A stretch of DNA of 44,836 bases from CAYGTO01 sp964352815 (GTDB lineage: Bacteria > Pseudomonadota > Alphaproteobacteria > Rickettsiales > UBA3002): positions 1 to 44,836 of the forward strand of contig CAYGTO010000013.1 of assembly GCA_964352815.1 (NCBI GenBank). The letters are read 5' to 3'. Every line of letters begins with the position of its first letter. Position 1 is the first letter of the stretch. Made by a program: the position numbers and the translations under genes. The notes under the pieces are model-generated. The model was not told where the DNA came from. It saw nothing but the letters and a program-made list of their open reading frames with translations, and did no database searches. Shown one piece after another: positions 40,711 to 44,836 of the stretch.

Positions 40711-42468
40711 TTATGCTGAGTAATCGAGATCATTCTGCTCTAGTATATTAAGCACTGAGGCTTCGTCATGACCGTTAAAGGTCAAGCTTCCGCCATTCTC
40801 GAAGGTGACGGTGCTGCCTTCGACCGAATCCACATCCTGTCTTGTCAGAATGCTATCATGCTCAGGGTCAAAGTCTTGAATCGTGTCGTCACCACTGCGA
40901 TAGATGAACGTATCGTCACCTTCTCCGCCAACGAGGATATCGTCGCCACGTCCTCCATCCAAGCGATCATCTCCATCGCCGCCGATAAGGATATCATCAT
41001 CGTTACGCCCGAACAGCCTGTCGTCGCCATCATTACCAAAGATGAGATCTTCCTGACGAGATCCGAATACAATGTCACCGTTGTCATCTTTCGCTTCGAT
41101 GCGATTGCCCTCAAAGTTTTCAATGACTTCAGCCAGCGGGTCCACTGGAGCTTGAATCTCAGCTGGAGCAGCCTCTGCAAACCCACCTTCTTCAAGTGCG
41201 ATCATTTCGGTGGTAAACTCGACAATATCTTCGCTGATCTCAATAAGCTTCTCTTTGAAAGAGTCTGCGAGTTCGGTCATCTTAGTAACAAGAGAACTGT
41301 CCTCACCTAACATTTCTGCAAGGCGACTAGACATCGACTCGAAATGGCCGAGCAATTTTTCGTAATGCGCTGCCGTCTCGATCATGCTTTCAAGTGCATC
41401 TTCGATAAGTTCAGCTGTCATAGTGGGCTCAGCAACCGTAACGTTTTCTGCCACTCCAGGGGTTGCTACTTCATCTGCAGGTTTAAGCACCGGTTGATCG
41501 ACATCAACTTGAGCTGCCTCAACCACAGGTTCTTCCTCCTGTTGCGCGCGGCGCGGTTCAGGCGCAGCCTCTTTTTGCTGAGGCTCTACACGCTCAACAG
41601 CGGGCTTAAGCTCTGGAACATTTGGGTTGCGCGAAGTAGGGGCCGCCAGATCAGTTTCTACTTGCTCAGCTGCTTCCGCTTGACTTGCTGCTTCTGCTGC
41701 GACGTCTCCTTTAGCTTTAGCTTCCGCAGCCGACTCGCGCTCATTAATGATGTCATCATAAACCCTAGATATTGAACCGCCTTCATTCATGTGTTTTTCA
41801 ACTAACTGATCGAGCGTGTTGCTATCTATTGCTTCGTCAAAGCGAGTTTGGTATCCATCAGAGATAATGCCTTCAATATTCTCTTTACCTCTTGCAAGTT
41901 GCGCTTTGTAATCATCAATATTATCATAATATCCATTCATTAATCGAACCGCCTCAACGCCTTCGATTTGGCTCTGATTCTGATAGTTGAAACCAAACAC
42001 GTCTTCATAAGCACTTTCTACTTCTCGAACATAACTTTCAAAACGTTGTTCTGCTGTGTGCAGCGTACGCGTCGCGTCAGTTGTGGTGAAGCCTAGGCCC
42101 AGCTCAGAGCTGATTGAGGCGACGATTTTGTAATCTGATTGCAGATCGCCAAGGCTAGCCGTCGAGGGATCATACTGGATGAAAACGCCAGGAAATTTCG
42201 AACCATAAGAGCTATAAAGGAACTCAGCATCGCCCGGCTCACTTCCTACCTTGAAATCTTTAGGCTCAATCACTTTATAACCTGAAGGTAATTGCGATTT
42301 AATGGCGGCAACAGACTGCGAAAAGGTGTTTGCGCTTGATAGGTCAATTTCTAGAGCAATGGAGCCTGAGCTATCAGAAAATTTGAATCCTATAAAATCA
42401 CCAAATTCATCTTGAGAGAGGCTTCTTCCGCTAGATTTTGCCATAAGTGCGATTGTTTTGAGTGCCAT
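40711..42468 (-). CDS. RTX calcium-binding protein, likely type I secreted (585 aa)
   Basis: Near residues 470-518 are RTX nonapeptides (GNDGDDRLF, GGDGDDRLD, GGRGDDILV, GGEGDDTFI), which bind calcium after type I secretion. The C-terminal 65 residues lack Cys and charge clusters and could be the secretion signal. Residues 1-230 are an unrecognised globular region. Residues about 240-350 are Ala/Glu/Pro-rich and disordered, and about 360-440 form a helical region (MIETAAHYEKLLGHFESMS). No Sec signal peptide. AAAGGAGCTC precedes the ATG. No transporter genes are adjacent. A Pho-box-like repeat stands upstream, in opposite orientation. Confidence 0.85.
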   Translation of the reverse strand: MALKTIALMAKSSGRSLSQDEFGDFIGFKFSDSSGSIALEIDLSSANTFSQSVAAIKSQLPSGYKVIEPKDFKVGSEPGDAEFLYSSYGSKFPGVFIQYDPSTASLGDLQSDYKIVASISSELGLGFTTTDATRTLHTAEQRFESYVREVESAYEDVFGFNYQNQSQIEGVEAVRLMNGYYDNIDDYKAQLARGKENIEGIISDGYQTRFDEAIDSNTLDQLVEKHMNEGGSISRVYDDIINERESAAEAKAKGDVAAEAASQAEAAEQVETDLAAPTSRNPNVPELKPAVERVEPQQKEAAPEPRRAQQEEEPVVEAAQVDVDQPVLKPADEVATPGVAENVTVAEPTMTAELIEDALESMIETAAHYEKLLGHFESMSSRLAEMLGEDSSLVTKMTELADSFKEKLIEISEDIVEFTTEMIALEEGGFAEAAPAEIQAPVDPLAEVIENFEGNRIEAKDDNGDIVFGSRQEDLIFGNDGDDRLFGRNDDDILIGGDGDDRLDGGRGDDILVGGEGDDTFIYRSGDDTIQDFDPEHDSILTRQDVDSVEGSTVTFENGGSLTFNGHDEASVLNILEQNDLDYSA

Positions 42469-42497
42469 GCCTGAGCTCCTTTTGCTTGCCGAGTTTA

Positions 42498-42519
42498 TTG
42501 TAATCTTATTGTCATAAAT
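42498..42519 (+). promoter_or_regulatory. Pho box (reverse orientation) upstream of the RTX gene
   Basis: TTGTAAT (42498) and TTGTCAT (42509) are exactly 11 bp apart. Unlike at the other genes, the repeats point away from the neighbouring RTX start. The rest of the AT-rich gap 42520-42787 shows a TTGACA near 42620 without a well-spaced -10; no further feature is supported. Confidence 0.5.
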
Positions 42520-42787
42520 ATAAACGAATTTAAGATTTTCGTCAACTTTTTATTTAATTTCGTTAAAATTTTATCGATCTATGGATACGGTATCAATACG
42601 TTGATTAAATTAATTATTTTTGACAATTATAAGTTGCAGTTAGATGCCTCTATCATAGTGTTAATGAGTAAAATATATGTTAAGAAAGTTGCTTCTATAT
42701 AAGAAAGTTTTACGATTAATCTCATCTGCGTCAGCAAGCAGTTGAAATCACTTGCCTTTAGTGCCGAGAAACGTACATTGGCCGCTT

Positions 42788-43573
42788 ATGTCTGACGAAT
42801 TGAAAAAAATTGTGACAGGGCAAAAGCTCAATGCGAAGCCTGAGTCAACCTTTAACGAGCTGGTTAAAACCTTCGTGTTCGCCATCCTCTTGGCCATGAT
42901 CTTTCGTAGCTTTGTGTTCGAACCCTTTCATATCCCTTCGGGGTCCATGCGTTCTACGTTGTTAGAAGGAGACTACCTATTTGTTTCCAAATTTTCCTAT
43001 GGATATAGCCGTTATTCGTTTCCTTTGGGACTGCCGATTTTTGGCGGACGTGTTCTGGACACAAAGCCTGAGCGGGGTGATGTGATTGTCTTCCGCCATC
43101 CGAAAAACCCACGAATTGATTATATTAAGCGGCTCGTTGCCTTCCCAGGAGAAGCGGTGCGCGTGCGCGATGGCATCCTCTATATTAATGCGAAGCCGGT
43201 TCCGCGCGTACGCATCGATGATTATGAGGGTGACAGCCCAGGAGAAGATGGGGTCTATCGCCGGGTCGCGCAATATATAGAGACGCTGCCCAATGGTCGC
43301 AGCTACCGGGTGCTCGATCAGACTAAATTTGGCGAAGTGGACTTCACCGGCGAGTACACGGTTCCTGAAGGGCATTATTTCTTTATGGGCGATAATCGCG
43401 ATAATTCGATCGATAGTCGCTACGTCTCGCAAGTAGGGTTCGTTCCTGAAGAGCATTTGATTGGCCGCGCGGAGATTATTCTCTTTTCGACAGGCGATGG
43501 CGTGCAATTCTGGGAATTTTGGAAATGGCCGGAAGCCATGCGTTCGGGCCGCAGCCTAACCATCATTCAATAG
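42788..43573 (+). CDS. lepB: Signal peptidase I
   Basis: LepB cleaves Sec and Tat signal peptides at the outer face of the inner membrane. One N-terminal membrane segment (LVKTFVFAILLAMIFRSFVF) precedes the catalytic Ser in PSGSMRSTLLEGD; the general-base Lys is in RIDYIKRLVAFPGE, and the C-terminal box GHYFFMGDNRDNSIDSR is complete. The start at 42788 (MSDELKKIV) fits the family; an earlier ATG at 42752 adds 12 residues and has no better ribosome site. 261 aa. First of lepB-rnc-era. Confidence 0.95.
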   Translation: MSDELKKIVTGQKLNAKPESTFNELVKTFVFAILLAMIFRSFVFEPFHIPSGSMRSTLLEGDYLFVSKFSYGYSRYSFPLGLPIFGGRVLDTKPERGDVIVFRHPKNPRIDYIKRLVAFPGEAVRVRDGILYINAKPVPRVRIDDYEGDSPGEDGVYRRVAQYIETLPNGRSYRVLDQTKFGEVDFTGEYTVPEGHYFFMGDNRDNSIDSRYVSQVGFVPEEHLIGRAEIILFSTGDGVQFWEFWKWPEAMRSGRSLTIIQ

Positions 43574-43575
43574 CC

Positions 43576-44235
43576 ATGAAACTGAATTATACATTTTCTG
43601 ATGCCTCTTTACTGACGCGTGCGCTTACCCATCGAAGCTGTGCAGAGAGTGATGCATCGGGGCAGCCTTTCAGTAATCAACGGCTTGAGTTCTTGGGCGA
43701 TGCCGTGCTCGGCGTCATTATCGCGGATCTGCTCTATGCAATATATCCCTATGAGCAAGAAGGTGACCTTGCGAAGCGCTATGCGGCGCTGGTGCGCGGT
43801 GAGACTCTGGCCGAGATTGCAAAAGAAGTGGGGCTCGGTCATGCGCTCATCCTCTCTCAAAGCGAGGAAGATGGCGGCGGACGAGAGAACCCATCGAATC
43901 TAGAAGATGCATGTGAAGCACTAATCGGCGCGCTGTACCTGGATGGTGGCCTGAAAGCAGCGGAAACATTCGTGCACACCCATTGGCAGGAGCGGGCAAA
44001 ACACACGGCCGAGCCACCAAAAGATTCTAAAACTGCGCTACAAGAATGGGCGCAGGGGCGAGGGCTGCCGCTTCCTGAATATACGGTGATCGCTGAGGTT
44101 GGCCCTTCTCATGCGCCAGAATTCACCATTGAAGTTTCCGTGCAAAAGCATGGGGCAGAGCAGGCGACTGCGGGTAATAAGAAGCTTGCAGAGCGCCTTG
44201 CAGCAGACGCGCTGCTCGAGAGGTTGCAATCTTAA
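43576..44235 (+). CDS. rnc: Ribonuclease III
   Basis: RNase III cuts double-stranded RNA in rRNA and mRNA processing. The catalytic signature is NQRLEFLGDAVLGVIIAD near residue 35, with the second acidic cluster in NLEDACEALIGALYLDGG near residue 108. A C-terminal double-stranded RNA-binding domain covers about residues 150-219 (SKTALQEWAQG...). The start at 43576 (MKLNYTFSD), 2 nt past the lepB stop, is preferred over 43519, which overlaps lepB. 219 aa is normal. Belongs to lepB-rnc-era. Confidence 0.96.
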   Translation: MKLNYTFSDASLLTRALTHRSCAESDASGQPFSNQRLEFLGDAVLGVIIADLLYAIYPYEQEGDLAKRYAALVRGETLAEIAKEVGLGHALILSQSEEDGGGRENPSNLEDACEALIGALYLDGGLKAAETFVHTHWQERAKHTAEPPKDSKTALQEWAQGRGLPLPEYTVIAEVGPSHAPEFTIEVSVQKHGAEQATAGNKKLAERLAADALLERLQS

Positions 44236-44239
44236 TGAT

Positions 44240-44338
44240 TGTCATTCCCTGAATTTTTTGACAGAAAAATTCTAGGGCAATCCAGATATGTAGCTTCTGG
44301 ATTGCCTTAGAATCGTTCGCACGATTCAGGCAATGACA
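44240..44338 (+). repeat. Palindromic repeat family A, copy 3 (99 bp)
   Basis: The ends are TGTCATTCCC and CAATGACA, with internal CCAG...CTGG and the sub-hairpins AATTTTTTGACAGAAAAATT and GAATCGT..ACGATTC. It fills almost all of the rnc-era gap, ending 15 nt before the era start, so it will be transcribed in the operon and may fold in the mRNA. Confidence 0.85.
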
Positions 44339-44353
44339 GAGCAGGAGATATGA

Positions 44354-44836
44354 ATGAACGATATAATACGCTGCGGATTTATCGCGCTGCTTGGTAAGCC
44401 GAATGCGGGGAAGTCAACGCTGCTAAATCAGTTGGTGGGGCAGAAGCTGGCGATCGTCACACCCAAAGCGCAAACCACGCGCAACCGGATTACCGGCGCG
44501 GTCATGCATGAGGCCGGTGACGTGAAAACGCAGATGATCTTCGTTGATATTCCAGGCGTGTTTATGCCTAAGGAGTCGGCGAAGTTCGAGAAAGCCATGG
44601 TGAACGCGGCCTGGTCGGGCTCGGCCGATGCGGATATGGTCGCATTGCTCGTCGATAGCTCCAAGCCGATCGATGAAGAGATGGAGCAAATTCTGGAGCG
44701 GGTAAACGCGCTGAAAAAGCCAACCTATTTGGTGCTCAATAAGATTGATGTGATCGACAAGGCTAAACTTCTCGAACTTACTGCACAGTTGAACGAGCGC
44801 TGCGAGTTTCAAGAAACCTTCATGATTTCAGCGCTC
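44354..44836 (+). CDS. era: GTPase Era, 3' truncated by window edge
   Basis: Era is an essential GTPase in 16S rRNA maturation and 30S assembly. G1 is GKPNAGKST near residue 15, G2 includes KAQTTRNRITG, G3 is DIPG near residue 62 and G4 NKID near residue 129. The protein starts MNDIIRCGFIALLG, with AGGAGAT 4 nt before the ATG; an ATG at 44350 is out of frame. The frame stays open to the end of the window, so the KH domain is not seen. Follows rnc with a family A repeat between. Confidence 0.96.
   Translation, partial: MNDIIRCGFIALLGKPNAGKSTLLNQLVGQKLAIVTPKAQTTRNRITGAVMHEAGDVKTQMIFVDIPGVFMPKESAKFEKAMVNAAWSGSADADMVALLVDSSKPIDEEMEQILERVNALKKPTYLVLNKIDVIDKAKLLELTAQLNERCEFQETFMISAL

Noticed and set aside
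42619..42655. TTGACA as a sigma70 promoter for lepB
   Set aside because: No -10 hexamer at 16-18 bp; TATCAT is too far away.

Overview
The window reads as a chromosomal scaffold piece (one 100-N gap) from an alphaproteobacterium. The evidence is the long-form serA, the alphaproteobacterial-type serC, an acnA-ccmA neighbourhood, a PHB cluster with phaR, lepB-rnc-era, and small palindromic repeats of the kind common in Rickettsiales and other deep alphaproteobacteria. No species can be named from the sequence. A secreted ankyrin protein and an RTX protein hint at interaction with other cells, but do not prove it.

Layout. 1-2.4 kb: three unrecognised proteins, two with PhoB-type promoters. 2.5-5.3 kb (minus): zapE, a small secreted protein and ispH. 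5.4-6.9 kb: panC-pyrE. 6.8-10.7 kb (minus): class 3 lipase, infC and thrS, with a palindromic repeat touching the thrS start. 11.0-14.6 kb (minus): a 53-aa protein, then serC-orf94-serA. 14.6-17.9 kb: a 39-aa protein behind a Pho box, an alpha/beta hydrolase and two LPS-type glycosyltransferases. 17.9-22.3 kb: PHB synthesis (phaE-like, phaC, phaA, phaB; phaR divergent). 22.3-24.7 kb: fumC with a coupled 59-aa membrane protein, and an AlkA-type glycosylase carrying two in-frame repeat insertions. 24.7-32.4 kb: a block of unrecognised membrane or export-like proteins behind Pho boxes, interrupted by purB. 32.4-37.5 kb: orf124, acnA, ccmA-like, an Arg-rich secreted protein and an SDR. 37.5-40.6 kb: AT-rich accessory segment with a hairpin-rich spacer, a secreted ankyrin protein, an orphan orf173, tRNA-Ser(GCU) and a 120-bp tandem array derived from the tRNA 5' end. 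40.7-42.5 kb: RTX protein with a Pho box. 42.8-44.8 kb: lepB, rnc and partial era.

The most notable pattern is a candidate phosphate-starvation regulon. Eight upstream regions carry 11-bp-phased TGTCAY-type direct repeats (Pho boxes), and all eight stand before proteins I cannot assign, apart from the RTX protein. In three of them a TATACT or TATGAT hexamer lies exactly 6 nt after the last repeat, the spacing of classical PhoB promoters. Several products are paralogous double-pass membrane proteins, one has duplicated peptidoglycan-binding-like modules, and one has C-terminal RTX repeats. I infer a phosphate-controlled set of envelope or exported proteins, possibly undescribed. The second theme is spread of palindromic repeats into unusual places: against start codons, between rnc and era, and inside a DNA repair gene without breaking the frame.
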